From positions 10,186,001 through 10,250,000 of the forward strand of contig NC_056421.1 in NCBI RefSeq assembly GCF_905147365.1: a DNA stretch of 64,000 nt, written 5' to 3'. A program made the position numbers and the translations under genes. The notes under the pieces are model-generated. The model was not told where the DNA came from. It saw only the letters and a program-made list of their open reading frames with translations, and did no database searches. This document shows, in pieces, positions 12,965 through 26,042 of the stretch. Position 1 is the stretch's first letter. Each line of letters opens with the position of its first letter. The stretch is from Aricia agestis (lineage: Eukaryota > Arthropoda > Insecta > Lepidoptera > Lycaenidae).

Positions 12965-13282
12965 TAATATTTTTTTTTATGAAATAAGGGGGCAAACGAG
13001 CAAACGGGTCACCTGATGGAAAGCAACTTCCGTCGCCCATGTACACTCGCAGCATCAGAACAGCTGCAAGTGCGTTGCCGGCCTTTTAAGAGGGAAAAGG
13101 GTAATAGGGGAGGGTAGGGAAGGGAAGGGAATAGGGTAGGGGATTGGGCCTCCGGTAAACTCACTCACTCGGCGAAACACAGCGCTAGCGCTATTTCACG
13201 CCGGTTTTCTGTGAGAACGTGTTATTGCTCCGGTCGAGCCGGCCCATTCGTGCCGAAGCATGTCTCTCCCACGTATAAAAAG
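12965..13282 (-). repeat. Lepidopteran-type poly(A) SINE, copy 2
   Basis: Reverse orientation: T run, 'atgaaataagggggcaaacg', GA-rich tract, then 'gtgccgaagcatgtctctcc'. Full length. Confidence 0.85.
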
Positions 13283-13401
13283 CATTTAACGTTGTTTTAC
13301 TGTTAATGCAATGCAATTAATTAATGCTCCTATTTCTATAATATTGACTCACTTCTTACCACGCCTTAGCTTTAAAGTTCAAAGCAAAGCACCCTAAGAA
13401 A

Positions 13402-13452
13402 TTGTTTGATTGTACCTTAATAAGGTTCTGAAACCTTATTAAGGTACAATCG
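13402..13452. repeat. Short perfect hairpin
   Basis: 'gattgtaccttaataaggtt' faces its complement across about 7 bp. Confidence 0.7.
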
Positions 13453-13868
13453 CCTGCCGGTGAAAGGAAATTAGGTGTAACTGTACAACACCAGGCCCTA
13501 CCGTTAGACCTTAGAACAGCCCTGCATTCTGGACCTTAATATACCACTTGCTGTAATATGGTTGGTACTTGGTATAATGAGCCGAGCGCGCAGTGAAGAA
13601 AAACATTCCGGAATGAGAATAATAAAATGTTTTATTTTGCATTGCTTAGATATGAAATAATTTTTAATATTTCTAATGGGGTCGTCTCAAAAGATTTCAA
13701 AACTTAGGATAGGCTACGTCGTATAATTGATACGATTTTTGGTCCAGAAAATTCTTTTGCAATGAAGAGTTTATGATATTTAATTTTTATTTTTTCATCA
13801 TAATTATCTGCATTCTTGCATGTAATCACATACTGTATCCAAAATAGCAGAACATCTACAATCTAAAA

Positions 13869-14102
13869 CAGTGTTTTTCAAACTTTGGGTCCCGACCCCC
13901 AGGGGGGTCGCGAAGCTTCTGTAAAAAGGTCGCCAAAGGTTAAAAGGACTATTTTATTAAAAAAAAAAAGATTAAGGATGCAATTTAACAGAAGGAAATC
14001 TTCAAAAATACATACATGATAAAAAAAAGCCAATGGGGGGGGAGGGTCGTGAAATATTTTGTCATGTCAGGTCGCGTCATAAATAAGTTTGAAAAACCAC
14101 TG
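13869..14102. repeat. Non-autonomous hAT element A
   Basis: Ends 'cagtgtttttcaaactt' and 'aagtttgaaaaaccactg' are inverted hAT-type termini. The flanking octamers atctaaaa and atttaaac agree at 6 of 8 positions. Confidence 0.7.
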
Positions 14103-14487
14103 ATTTAAACATTTAAATTCTACAATAATTTAAAACATTACTAGCATCTACCATTGAATATAAATATATGTGTTTATTATACAAATAGACTCAAATGGTC
14201 TGCATTTAGATGGCGAGCCAGGAACTTGGCTCGCCATTACAGTAACTTACGCCAATAAACTACCTGCTATCTAGTTCGTGCATCCACCTAGCTTAGATTT
14301 TAGAATTTATTCTCAGGAATTAAACAATTTGTTGGATATCTAAACATTTAATGCTTAATTAACGGTAACAAACTTTCTTTTATCGGCAAATTGATAAGCC
14401 AGGGTTACGTTTAGTATAATTTATGTGGGTACAAGATCGTTAAATAAAACAGTTTATTTTTAATATTTAAGTGGATGATAATACTTT

Positions 14488-14602
14488 CCCCCTTACTAAT
14501 AAACGCTGTATAAGCTTTGAATAGTTATACAGTGTTTTGTCTTCTTCAATCCAATTAAAAATGTCACTTGTGTGACAGGAACAAAACACTGTATAGCTAT
14601 AT
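14488..14602. repeat. Hairpin MITE family C, truncated copy
   Basis: 'cccccttactaataaacg' and the next 90 bp match the left and centre of the intact copy at 50,509-50,654. The outer right arm is missing. Confidence 0.75.
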
Positions 14603-15028
14603 ATATAGAGATTTTATAAAATTTGTGTATTAACATTATAATATGCAGAAATTAGGTAGGCATCCCATTCTAAGGAAACAAGCAGATGCCAAGTTAATTT
14701 CTGTGTATTATAACAAAAATTTCGAGCACTTAAAAACAATTATAGACATTTGGTTGAAAAATCATTTAACTTTCTTTACTAATATAGATGAAAAAAATAT
14801 TTCTTTGAACAAGCGGTTTCAAATAACTTACATTGGTAAAGTAATAAAATAAACGACCTACGGCAATTATTAAGTAATTGACTTAACAGGGTTTTTAATG
14901 GTATTTTTATGAGTTTTAATCAATAAAAACAATTAAAGATACTTACTACCGGAATGTGTCCTATAAATTCGCTAATAGGCATGAAGTAGAGTAGGGTACC
15001 CACACTTATTTACTTACGTACTTTTTTA

Positions 15029-15099
15029 CGACGACTTGGCTAGAAAAAACGTCCGGAAGACTAGGTTGTCTTTCGGACGTTTTTTCTAGCCAAGTCGTC
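15029..15099. repeat. Near-perfect palindrome
   Basis: The arms 'gacgacttggctagaaaaaa' with 'cgtccg' and their complement surround an 18-bp loop region. Confidence 0.8.
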
Positions 15100-15755
15100 A
15101 CATATTTTTCTTGGGCGTGTGGAAAGTGTTAAAACATTGCACACTGATATTATCCGAGGGGCGAGGTTAGTTACCCTATTGTTACATTTCTTCTGGGAGG
15201 AGTAGGCCGTTTATCTCAGAACAAAGGTTCAGGTTGATCGCACTTGACTATGCCTAGGGCCGCCTACTGAGAGTTACTGAAAACTAAAATTTGTTACAAA
15301 ATATACCTATTAGAAACAGCAAGAAAGAAAAAAATTACACGAGGTACCTTACATTTTTATAAGCTCAATTTACAGTCAAGAAGAGTAAACGCAGTACAAC
15401 ATTTTCTAAACGTAATCACATTCAAAAGATAGTTTTTTCTTTGTATTTCCACAGATAACCGTTAATACACTTTAAATTTTATCACCTTGCACATTTTTAT
15501 CTCGATATAATAAGATTTTTTAATATTTTTAATGTGATTTCAAAATTGTGTACAGTGTCTACTCTTTTTTGACAAGCTTTAATAGAGTTTCTACCTAAAA
15601 CAAACTACCTTTGTGTGTTACTTTTGCACGTAACACATGCAAAAGGTACGATAAATAAGTATCAATGGTGTGGCCTTTAATGTTATGAGGCCTTAAATAT
15701 TTATAGTTTTAAGAAGAAAGTCAAAATCACCAAAATAAGCCAAAAGGAAGTAGAT

Positions 15756-15912
15756 ATTTGTAGAAACTCTTTCAATTCTTTGTCGATAGACGGTAACATT
15801 CCAGTCTAGAATAAATCTAAGAACACTAGAATAAACCAAAAAGATTAGTTGAGATATATAGAAACTCTTTCAATACAAACTTCTATGGATAACATTCCAG
15901 TTTAGAATCTAG
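15756..15912 (+). repeat. Short direct repeats
   Basis: 'agaaactctttcaat' and 'taacattccagt..agaat' occur twice about 90 bp apart, with a weaker match near 15,585. Confidence 0.6.
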
Positions 15913-16227
15913 ACAGTGGCAGCCCTAGAGGCATAGTCCATACTCCATAACCAATGAATAGTGCGCCCAAGGCCTTACACTTCCGCGAGTTAACACGCGA
16001 GCACCGACCACTACATAATACACAGTCGACCATCTTCATACGGGTTTCGGTGACAGTGGCCGGTTTTTTTTTTTTTTTTAAGTTTATTTGAGTCAACAAA
16101 CAGTAACCAAAGTATATATTACCAAAAAGAGTTACATACAGATTAATCTTAATAACTATGGTACCAACTACTTTAACTACATATTACTAGATTTAATAAT
16201 GAGACAATACATTCAGTAAAAAGCAAA

Positions 16228-16285
16228 TGTACAGATTATTGCATGAATACTAGGTAGAAAGTATTCATGCAATAATCTATCATGC
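16228..16285. repeat. Short hairpin
   Basis: 'agattattgcatgaatact' faces its complement across a 7-bp loop. Confidence 0.7.
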
Positions 16286-16814
16286 AATAATTTATTTAAA
16301 CCTATACAACCTGCAATAGATGTTTTATAGTTCCCAAGTGTGTGCGTACATGATTTTCGAGATAAGAGCTACGCTGTAAACCACTGAATCATCACTATTA
16401 GGTTAGGGTGATGCACGCACACATTGACGTGATTTCAGATAACTTGAAGTTGCAAAATACAATATGAACTGAGAATTAAATGGCTCGCACGTCTAACTTG
16501 TCACTGTATTGAGTGACTTTAAATAACACTTTACAGGACATGACATGTAAAGTAAGTTAGATTTCAAGATGATGGCTGCAATGTTAATGTGTTCAAGGAG
16601 TTGCTTAGTTGCTCTACCTTATATATTTTATACTGTGATGCAGGTTTAACGGCCGATGGGTCTACACGTATGTTCGCGAGGTCGGCTGGGGGTCGCAATT
16701 TATGGGGCCGATAGGTCGTAGGTCGAATAAAGACATAGAGCAAATTCGAGCACCGCTGGACTACTCTACGAGTCTTGGAGAGACTGAGTTTTAGTCAAAA
16801 TGCATTCACTTATT

Positions 16815-17022
16815 TTATAATCAAACTACCTGCCCGCAACTCCATTGCGACAAAATTTGTGAACCGTACATTTTTCCGGCATAAAAAGTATCATATATCC
16901 TTTCCGGGGACTCAAATTATGGAGATATTTACGGTCCATACGGTTGGCTTCAGCGGTTTGGGCGTGAAGAGGTTACACACAGACACACTTTCGCATTTAT
17001 AATATTATTAAAAGTATGGATT
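16815..17022 (-). repeat. RTE-like tail
   Basis: Reverse order of 'gaaagtgtgtctgt' and 'gggactcaaattatggag'; closely similar to 19,360-19,562. Confidence 0.65.
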
Positions 17023-17029
17023 CAACCTA

Positions 17030-17930
17030 TTTGGCTACCGAAATAACCGCTATATCTTAAGGCACGCAAGCGAAGTATCGAAAATGATTGAGGCAGGTTC
17101 TAAGGCCGATCGGTTAAGGCCGTGAGCATGTGGGGTCAATTGAGGTCACACTGTTATGATGATTACATCAATGAACGTAATACATATTGATTGATGAAGA
17201 TTATTGTAATTATACACCTATACGCGTACAGTGAATACAAAATAAATCTTAGAATTATTTGGCAAATTCGTAGTCTTTTTTTTTTTGGATTGCCTAATCC
17301 GAGATGTTTTTTTATATCACTGTAGTTAGAAACTTATGAAGGGATAATATGTAGATATATTATTAAAAAAAACACCAGGTACTTGCTTAAAGTAATTCCA
17401 AAAAGCCTCAAAAGCGAATGATAGGTATCATAATATTTGATATTTAAAATAACGTGTCACTGGATGACTTAATGGCGCTTAGGATGCTCTGAGTCAAATC
17501 CCAATTCCCAATATACTTATTTTTACTTTCTAATTTCGCTGTGGAATGGCTTAACTGTGGGCTTAACTAACATGGCTCTACCACAGAATACTAAATAGTA
17601 AGCTCTACTTTATGAGCAAAATTTTTTAACATAAATTACATTCTATATTATTTGCTCCGTAGTTATTAAATAAGTAATTTTATGTACCCAGCGCTTCACA
17701 CCTGTGTTATTCTACATCAATATTCATGCAGTTTTTACAGGTTATGCACTCTGCGTCTTGGACGGTCGAGTACCTCATATTATGTAACTAAGAAAAAGCA
17801 AAAATTAGCATCTAGCGATTTGTTTAACTGCAAAGATTGATATAACAGTAAAAGATGTTGCAAAAAAAAATACACCCAGAAAGACACCAAGAGGGAAACT
17901 CGAATTTAGTTTCTAGGTTTTGAAACCATT
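17030..17930. other. No supported gene
   Basis: AT-rich sequence. Nothing coding or repeated recognised. Confidence 0.5.
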
Positions 17931-17939
17931 AATGCTAAG

Positions 17940-18160
17940 TACTCACATGCGGTTTTGCTCGATAGTTTTACTCCAAATCGAGTAATAATTACTGTGTGGG
18001 CCGCAAAACTGACAGCTCGAAGGCATCGAGCCGGCTTGATGGAATTAAATATATCGATTTAGAATAAAACTATCGAGCAATGCTGAATGTGAGGACAAAA
18101 GCCCGAGCCGCGGGTTTTGCTCGACGTTATTGCTCGATCGAGCAAAACTATAAGTGATGA
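17940..18160. repeat. Region of CTCGAT motifs in both orientations
   Basis: 'ttgctcgatagttttactcc' near 17,957 faces 'aataaaactatcgagcaa' near 18,063. Three more 'tgctcgat/atcgagca' units follow to 18,150. Looks like a decayed compound MITE. Confidence 0.55.
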
Positions 18161-18405
18161 TTACTAATCAGTCATCACGATTGTTATCATATTGCATAAG
18201 ATGAATATAACCACCGAATTTTATTTGTATATATTTTAAATCCTGCGTTTCGTCCCATGTTAACTTTTGTGTCTTTCAAGTTAAACTCCTACTGGTTTTA
18301 TCCCACTGGGACGAACATTTAAGGGACGATTGACTTAAATACTGATACTTTTGGCATTCATTATTAATTTATAATTAAGTTTTGTCTAGTCTCGTGGCTC
18401 GGTCC

Positions 18406-18766
18406 CAGCGTTGCCAGATTTTTTGTGCCAAGTGACTTTGAAACTTTTTTAGTGAAAAAGCGGGATTTTTCAGTCAAAAGCGGGACAACGTAAAAAAGGT
18501 ATAAAACCAAAAGTATTTTGAATTTTTATCTATAAATTGCCGTCAAATTACGTTTGCATGACAATAGATAGCAAAAGTAGCCAAAGAAAATCCACCCTCT
18601 ACCTCCCACACTCAATATCTTCAATACGCACCTTTCTTTCTCAGCACGCTGCACGTACGTTCGGGCTTTACACGAAAAGTGGGACTGAGCCTATCCCGCG
18701 CGGGACATTTAATTTTAATGAAAAAATTGGGACGCCCCGCCAGAATCGGGACGTCTGGCAACGCTG
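18406..18766. repeat. Non-autonomous hAT element B (GTTGCCA type)
   Basis: Starts 'cagcgttgccagat' and ends 'gtctggcaacgctg'. The flanking octamers ctcggtcc and ctcggttc agree at 7 of 8. No transposase remains. Confidence 0.8.
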
Positions 18767-19017
18767 CTCGGTTCACAGTAGCATTACTGGTTGTTATCTT
18801 TTTGCTCTGCATTCTATTCGCTTCTCAATTCTAGTATCGTACTACTGCATTTTAATGTCACATGCCGAGACTGTGGTAGCGGTGGTTCACCGTTAGGTAT
18901 ATCAATGATACATCATGGCCTGGTTGGAATTATATCATCAACATACTTGACATTTCACCAGACAACACGTATTCAAGTGAAACGTTCAACGCTATAATTT
19001 GATTGTTGTAAACTAGG

Positions 19018-19332
19018 TTATGAAATAAGTGGCAAACGAGCAAACGGGTCACCTCATGGAAAGCAACTTCCGTCGCCCATGGACACTCGCAGCATCAGAA
19101 GAGCTGCAGGTGCGTTGCCGGCCTTTTCAGAGGGAATAGGGTAATAGGGGAGGGTAGGGAAGGAAATAGGAGAGGGTAGGGAAGGGAAAAGGGTAGGGGA
19201 TTGGGCCTCCGGTAAACTCACTCACTCGGCGAAACACAGCGCAAACGCTGTTTCACGCCGGTATTCTGTGAGCCCGGGGTATTTCTCCGGTGGAGCCGGC
19301 CCATTCGTGCCGAAGCATGGCTCTCCCACGAG
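19018..19332 (-). repeat. Lepidopteran-type poly(A) SINE, copy 3
   Basis: Same body as copy 2 with a slightly expanded GA-rich tract (19,140-19,200). Confidence 0.85.
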
Positions 19333-19359
19333 TCACGACGTCATAACTACTACTTACTA

Positions 19360-19562
19360 GATGACGCCCGCAACTCCGTTGCGTCAAAATTCGTTTATCG
19401 CGCGGGAACCGTACATTTTTCCAGGGTAAAAAGTATCCTATGTCCTTTCCCACGACTCAAAATATCTCCATACTAAATTGCAGCAAAAGCGGTTTAGCGG
19501 TTTAGGCGTGATGAGATAACAGCCAGACACACTTTCACATTTATAATATTATAAAGTATGAA
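19360..19562 (-). repeat. RTE-like tail
   Basis: 'atgacgcccgcaactccgtt' at the left and 'acactttcacatttataata' at the right; paralogous to 16,815-17,022. Confidence 0.65.
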
Positions 19563-20164
19563 TTCTTGAGATGATAAACATATTTTCTACTTTGGATCAA
19601 TTTGTTTAATTGATAAAAAAAACTCAAGACGACTGTTTTTTAACTGACTTCCTAAAAACGAGGAGGTTATATGTTCGGCTGTGGATATATATATTTTTTT
19701 GTAATAAAGGAAGTTAAAAGTCTGAGATAAAAACGAGATTAAATACGCGTTGCCTTTCATAAGTTTACTACATTTATTATTAGGCCCTTCCTACCTCATA
19801 AAATTACTAGAGGTCTCTTACAATTTTCCCAAGGCGGTGCGATATTTTAATGACAAAGTAGTAACTTAACCAATTATTATTAAGTAGTATTTTTAATGAG
19901 CAGTAAATCATGTAACACTGTATACTTTGTCGTTGCACGCAAATGTTTGTAATTACTAATTACTTATACAAAAAAATGTCCTGCTTACCTATCACCTTGG
20001 CACATGCACTTTGATTCTATAGTTAAACCAAGAGAATAAAATATGTGACGTCATGACGACCAAATCATTGCAAAAGATTTTTCGTTGTTCTTTGTGTAGT
20101 AATCTCTGAACTAGGTTAAAAAGATTTTGATAAGTCCAAGTTAAAAGCAGTCTCTACCTTTGTA

Positions 20165-20350
20165 GAGTTCTGAATAGGAAATTGTTCCTGTCGGCTGTCT
20201 GTCTGTTTGTTACATTTCAAGCTCAAACTGCTGAGCGGATGTGAATGAAATTTAGTGGAGAGGTACTTTGATTATCAGGCAAAGACAATTTTTATCCCAA
20301 AATATGCGGTTCCCGTATGAAAAACACATTTTCCGGGCTGACTAAGTTGC
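20165..20350 (+). repeat. RTE-like tail fragment
   Basis: 'gtctgtctgtttgtta' followed by 'ctgctgagcggatgtgaatg' and 'attatcaggcaaagac', a decayed version of the motif order of this repeat class. Confidence 0.5.
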
Positions 20351-20561
20351 TGGCAGGATCCAGTTTTAAATTGAACTATACCACAGGATACATATCAGTA
20401 CAAGTAACTATACAGTATACATAGAATGTAGGACTATGTACGGTTAGGCGTCATTAATACTAACCGGTAGGAAAATGGAGCACTCTAGGACGTGTTTTAG
20501 CATAATCGATGAACTTGTGCAAGTACAACACTAGCCTAGATAGAACCAGGTTCTATAGAAG

Positions 20562-21038
20562 CAGGGTTGCCAGGTATCTAAACCGAAAAGCCGGACAAAG
20601 CAGTCAGCGTAGCCGGACATTTATAAAAAAGCCGGAATTTTTTAGTATGTCTATCTAAATTCTCAGTATAATAATAATAACTCCCACACCGGTTTCGGAG
20701 AAGGTGGCCGGTTTCAATGAAACCAGGCCAGTTACGCAGGAGTAATTTTATAGTGCCCAAGTGTGAGCATTCTCAGAATAGCAAATACGTTCGGCATCGC
20801 GTGTACTATCTGTTATAATTTAACTATCTGTTATAATTTAACATCTAATAGATAAAATTTTACATCTTATAATATAAAACTGTCAACAATTAGGATGCAT
20901 TCTATAGGATTCTCATAATAAAATTATAGTGAATCTGTACGAAAAAGGTACACAAAAGCCGAATTCCCTTTAATTTAGGCCAGACACGCAAAGAAAAGCC
21001 TGACTGTGTTCGGCTTTATCCGGACGCCTGGCAACCCT
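20562..21038. repeat. Non-autonomous hAT-like element C (GTTGCCA type)
   Basis: Starts 'cagggttgccaggtat' and ends 'gcctggcaaccct'. 'gccggacaaagcagtcagcg' is mirrored by 'agcctgactgtgttcggctt'. The flanking octamers agree weakly (about 5 of 8), so it is older or the end is misjudged. Confidence 0.6.
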
Positions 21039-21574
21039 ATCCAGGAGAGATACGAGTATATTAATTGTAATAAGAACTTTATTTCAATGATATAAGTACC
21101 ATTATAGAAACGAGGTAAGGTTCTATAGGCGGAACTGCGCTTGGTTCTAATCCCACATCTTTTGCAATTACTAATTGATCATTGATGTATGTTTTGTAAA
21201 AGGAAATGCTAGTGATGCGCTGAAATAATTGGGTTAGTGCGTTATCGAGTGTCGATTAATTACTGATTATGTGTTGCTTCCTGACTAATTTAATTGGCCG
21301 TCGAACGCTACATGAATTTAGAACGGAGGTTCCCATTTTTTTGTTTCACAGACCTTTTTTAATTTTTTTTTGGATCCGATGGATCCCTTGCAGCTACGAA
21401 GCAACGAGGGGTCCACCTGGACCACTTTTAAAAAACTGAGTTAAGGGCTATTGATTTGCAAATTGTACTTAATCTTGCGACAAAAGATCTGATTTACCAG
21501 ATTATAAATTGTAAGATAGAGAACGGTAGAGCAATCTAAGGATAACAAAAGCTTTTTTCGACAATCGTTTAAGA

Positions 21575-21645
21575 TTTTTTTCCGACGGCGGGATTCGAAC
21601 CCGCGACTCCAGTTTGAGCTACCATTTGCTTAACCACGTTCATAT
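21575..21645 (-). repeat. tRNA-like SINE head
   Basis: In reverse, 'gggttcgaatcccgccgtcg' (B box) is preceded by 'atggtagctcaaact'. Same head as at 4,500 but without the body. Confidence 0.55.
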
Positions 21646-22045
21646 TTTGATATACAGATGCATGGGACAACACGAGTACCGATGCCTGCGTTATTGGACG
21701 ACTTGCAAGTGCGTTGCTGGTCCTGTAACTTCAAATTTTATTGGTTTGCTTTTCCAGAGACTTGAAGAAACCTTTCCCTGGTAGGGCCACATATCAGCGA
21801 ATTATATAACGCATGAAAGCAGGCAACAGAGCGTGTCCGCATTTCCTTTCATCATTCACTCGGATTTATTGTAAGTAACCTCAGTTTAATGGAGATCAAA
21901 TTGATTGCCTTATGTGGTGGAAAGTCGGTCTTAAGAGCCCTAGAGTAAATCGCTTGAAATTCGCTAGAGGTTCCCCAATCTTACTAAATAAAATATTTTG
22001 GCAAATATCCTACAGAAATGACAATGAACTTACAATTTTGTTAGT

Positions 22046-22285
22046 CAGCGCTGTGTTTCGCCGAGTGAGTGAGTCTACCGGAGGCCCAATTCCTTTCCCT
22101 ATCCTCCCCTTTTCACTTCCCTTCCCATCCCTACCCTCCCCTATTACCCTATTCCCTCTTAAAAGACCGGCAACGCACTTGCAGCTCTTCTGATGCTGCG
22201 AGTGTCCATGGGACAGCGACGGAAGTTGCTTTCCATCAGGTGACCCGTTTGCTCGTTTGCCCCCTTATTTCATAAAAAAAATAAT
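22046..22285 (+). repeat. Lepidopteran-type poly(A) SINE, copy 4 (5' truncated)
   Basis: Begins at 'cagcgctgtgtttcgccgag' and runs to the 3' 'ttgctcgtttgcccccttat' plus A tract. The first 90 bp are lost. Confidence 0.85.
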
Positions 22286-22834
22286 CTTATCCTAAAATGT
22301 GTTTCCGTAATAATTAACGTCGCTCGAAAAAAGTTAAAGTCCAAGCGGCGCGGCGTATTGATTTGAGATTTCAAGGCATTTGTGTTGTCAAAGTATGAAA
22401 TTATTTGTCTCCTAACTCCTTATTTTGATTAAAGTACAGTTTTCTATCTTTATATTGTGTACATTATTGGTGTTTTCTACTTTGCTTATGCGGACAGCAG
22501 CTGCAAAGTTTTAAATTGTTAATTTAGAGTAATAATTTGAAGAGCACTCACGTATCTTCTTCGCGAGAAAGCGTCGTTGTGTAACAGATAGTAATCGATG
22601 CGAACATGCTAATCTCGGATTTTCGTCGAAATACGTAAGATTTTTGTATTCCACGAGCCGAGTGAGACACCGTAACATTTTTTATAACGTAACACCAAGA
22701 GTACGGTATACAGAGGGGTGACCGGGGAAGGTTGTATAACGAATGTACCTACTCGTACAAACTACAGAGCATGAGTTTAGATAGGGCATATAGGTACGTA
22801 AAAATGTTAAATACTATTACAGCTTCCATACATT

Positions 22835-23060
22835 GGAAATCCATACTTCCATACTAATACAAATGTGAAAATTTATCTGTCTGTCCGTCCGTCTGTACCT
22901 CTTTACGCTCAAACCGCAAAACCCATTTTGCTGAAATTTGGCATGGAGATACTTTGAGTCCCGACTCCCGAGAAAGGACACAGGATAATTTGTATCCCGA
23001 AAAAATGTACAGTTCTCTCGCGATAAACGAAGCGCAACGCTGTTGCGGGGACAGCGGGCG
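22835..23060 (+). repeat. RTE-like tail, split by a hAT insertion
   Basis: 'ctgtctgtccgtccgtctgt', 'gctgaaatttggcatggaga' and 'gttctctcgcgataaacga' appear in the expected order. The repeat is cut at 23,069 by hAT element D. Confidence 0.65.
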
Positions 23061-23068
23061 TCATCAGA

Positions 23069-23461
23069 CAAGGGCGTCGCCAGCCGATAGCGCAGGGGGT
23101 GCCCCCCCCCTGCGCTATCGGCTGGCGACTTGACTTTACCTACTACAATTCATACTTTTCTCATTCTCTACGAATGAGAAAAGTAGGTATGAATTGTAGG
23201 TAAAGTCGACAGCACATGAAGGTTTTCACTTGTACTACGAGCCTTACATCTACAGCGATTGTAAAAACAGTATCTTAGTACTATATATATAAATATATAG
23301 GTACGAGCACGAGCTCTTGACTATGCAATTAAAAAACTTGTAAATAAGTTATACTTAATAACATTGTATTTTTTTTTAATTATCAGATTTTAATTTATAG
23401 TGGTCGTTGTTTGCATTATATTTGGCAACTTTTTCTTTGCCCCCCCTTGGCGACGCCCTTG
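23069..23461. repeat. Non-autonomous hAT element D with two internal hairpins
   Basis: Ends 'caagggcgtcgcca' and its near complement 'ttggcgacgcccttg' lie between perfect octamers tcatcaga (23,061-23,068 and 23,462-23,469). Inside, one hairpin spans about 23,075-23,130 and another about 23,130-23,208. Confidence 0.85.
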
Positions 23462-23469
23462 TCATCAGA

Positions 23470-24819
23470 GTAGGATATACTAGGATATACTGCATTGTTT
23501 TCAATCTAGACGGCAGCACCAGCACAGATAGCAAACAAAATGTTTTGTTCGACGTTTGACAACGTTATGTCAATATCCTGATATGACGTGTGCAACAATA
23601 TAATAATAATAATGATAAATATTCTTTATTGTGTACACATAAAATTTTAAAATCAAGAACATTTATAATGGGATAACTGCGATTACGTAGCTGTCAAAGA
23701 TATTCCTACTCATCTAAGTCTCATCCTCCCGCAAAATCTTAGTAATCACTAATCGCACTTCCCAAATTAATTATTTTTATCAGATGTAAGAGTTTTAATT
23801 ATATAACGTAAATGAACCTAACGGGACACAGTAATTATGCTGTTTTCTAGTTTAAATTACACTCTGTATTCTCTAAAGTCATGTTTAAAAATAAATTACA
23901 TAATAACAAATTCTCAATAACAACATAGTATTAAATAAACTATATTATATTTTATTGATGATATTTTCCTTTCTTTACGAACAAAGACTTTTAGATGCAT
24001 TAGACGCCTTTTCGAAGAGCCTCCAAACTTCTGGAATGTAGAGCCTTTTCCTTTTGAATGAAATTTAAAACTTTAAAATGAATGCTTATTAAAATATTAT
24101 CAGAAAAGTATTTTTTTTTCGCATATTTCACAAAAAATTAAGCGTTACTCCAAAAATAATTAAGTACGGCCTACCTCTGAATGTAATTCCAGAATTAAAG
24201 TCTACATCCGACTAAATATCGTTAATCTTTCGAGTGAACTGCCATCACCTTTATCAGAAGTAGGTCAACTTTAACTAAGATTGCAGTTTTTGCATTAATT
24301 ACTGAGATATCCATGCAAATTAGTTAAGTAAGACTTAAGCCATATGACCCTCGCGTCCGCTACAGCCTACACTTACGCAAGGGAATGTATCTTCTTCGGT
24401 GCTTTGTTGATGGTTGTTACACGACTTTTTGTTAAACCCTCCTCTTACTCAATACGTCACACGTACGCGTACTAGCTATTAGGATGGAAAGGCTTAGGCT
24501 AGCAGAAAGTGGGCTAGGCTAATATAGGGTGAACATGACTAGTGATTGGACAGTACTAGTCATTGGACAAAGCACAAAAAAACTACATTTATTATGGTTG
24601 CTTCCACTTCCACAGCCGAACATAAAACCTCCTCCTTTTTTAAAGTCGATTAAAAACATGATTATTGATTAAATATTATGAACTAGGGTTTAAGCATTAA
24701 TAGACACTGTCTTGGAGTATAAGTGGACTTGGGGTATAATCTCAGGGTATAATAATAATTATTAATAATCAGGGTGAGCGAAGCGAGCTCTAGACGCTCT
24801 AGTATATCCCACAGTCTTT
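23470..24819. other. No supported gene
   Basis: AT-rich sequence. Nothing coding recognised. A short palindromic 'tagtgattggacagtactag' motif lies near 24,540. Confidence 0.5.
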
Positions 24820-25488
24820 GGCTGGTTTTACAGTCACGCGTTTCGCAGCGCCGTAGGAGCGCGCGCGTTCGAAGCTGTAACGAACATACGGGGGCATTTT
24901 CAAAAAAACGTGTACCCTTGCAAAAATATGTCTATATTTTTTAAGGTCATTTATTTACCTTTTTTTGAATGTCATATACAAGGAAAAATATTGAACTAAT
25001 GGAATAAGTTAAAAAGAACGCTGAAAACGTTATATTATTCTGATATTATTGAAACAAAATCGAATTTTCGACGAAACAGATTCCGTTGTGCGACTAAATG
25101 TAAAATATAATTTAATACAAAAAAATACAGCAATAAATGGATTTCTTCGTTAATTTAATCTAGTGAAATGCATATTTAATTGTTTATTAAAAAAAATTTA
25201 GATAATTTCAAGGATCAACAAGAGTAGCAATTATTTTTAATCCATAGTGTGACTATGTAACCCAACCACTAGGTTATTTTTCATTTTTTTACATGAGTAA
25301 GTAATATTTAACATATTTAAAGGAGTTTTTATAACACAAAAACCTTTTATTTAAACATTTTTATTGTTGCACTACTTATAAAAGTAAAAAATTCTTTGAT
25401 TTCATAGATTTAACTTCAATAATTAGAGGGACGAACATCTCATAATCATAAAGATGTGTTCACATGTCTACGAATTCCTAAGTTATTA

Positions 25489-25899
25489 ATGACATCGGAT
25501 TATATGCACGATCAAAGTGCCGAAATATCCATGCAAATATGCACGAAAAATGGTCGAAATATGCACAAAATATGCACAATCAAAAGTCACTTAATATTAA
25601 AATTTATTATTTTTTTGAAGACTTTTCCGGTAGTGACATTAATAAAAGCGCCAATTTTTATAATTTCATAAAATCCAGGATTTTTAATTTCTTGAAATAA
25701 AGACTTTTTATTTATTTATTATACGCCAATAATAATTTTCTACCAACATTTTCCGATTGCAATCTTAATGCCCATGGAAGTTAAACTACCGAAATATGCA
25801 CTATCAACGAAAAATTGCCAAAATATGCACTATCGCCTAAAAAGTGACATTATATGCATTTGCATATGCAAGTATGCAAATGCATATAATCTGATGTCT
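25489..25899. repeat. Element with TATGCA-rich ends, nested
   Basis: 'gacatcggattatatgca' and 'tgcatataatctgatgtc' form the ends; octamers agttatta flank both sides. TATGCA occurs many times inside. hAT-like by duplication length. Confidence 0.65.
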
Positions 25900-26042
25900 A
25901 GTTATTATAAATCTGCAAATATCAACGACACAAAATGATTTTCAACTTTACTGATAGAAAAGTAGTGGAAATAAAATCAAAATTTTTAAAAAACATAAAA
26001 CTTTTAGGTACTTAAATTTTAAATAGTATATTTGTTATTGTT

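Noticed and set aside
14643..14852. 69-codon ORF with a HPILRKQ motif resembling a Harbinger transposase
   Set aside because: The match is seven residues long; the rest does not follow the family and no terminal repeats were found around it.
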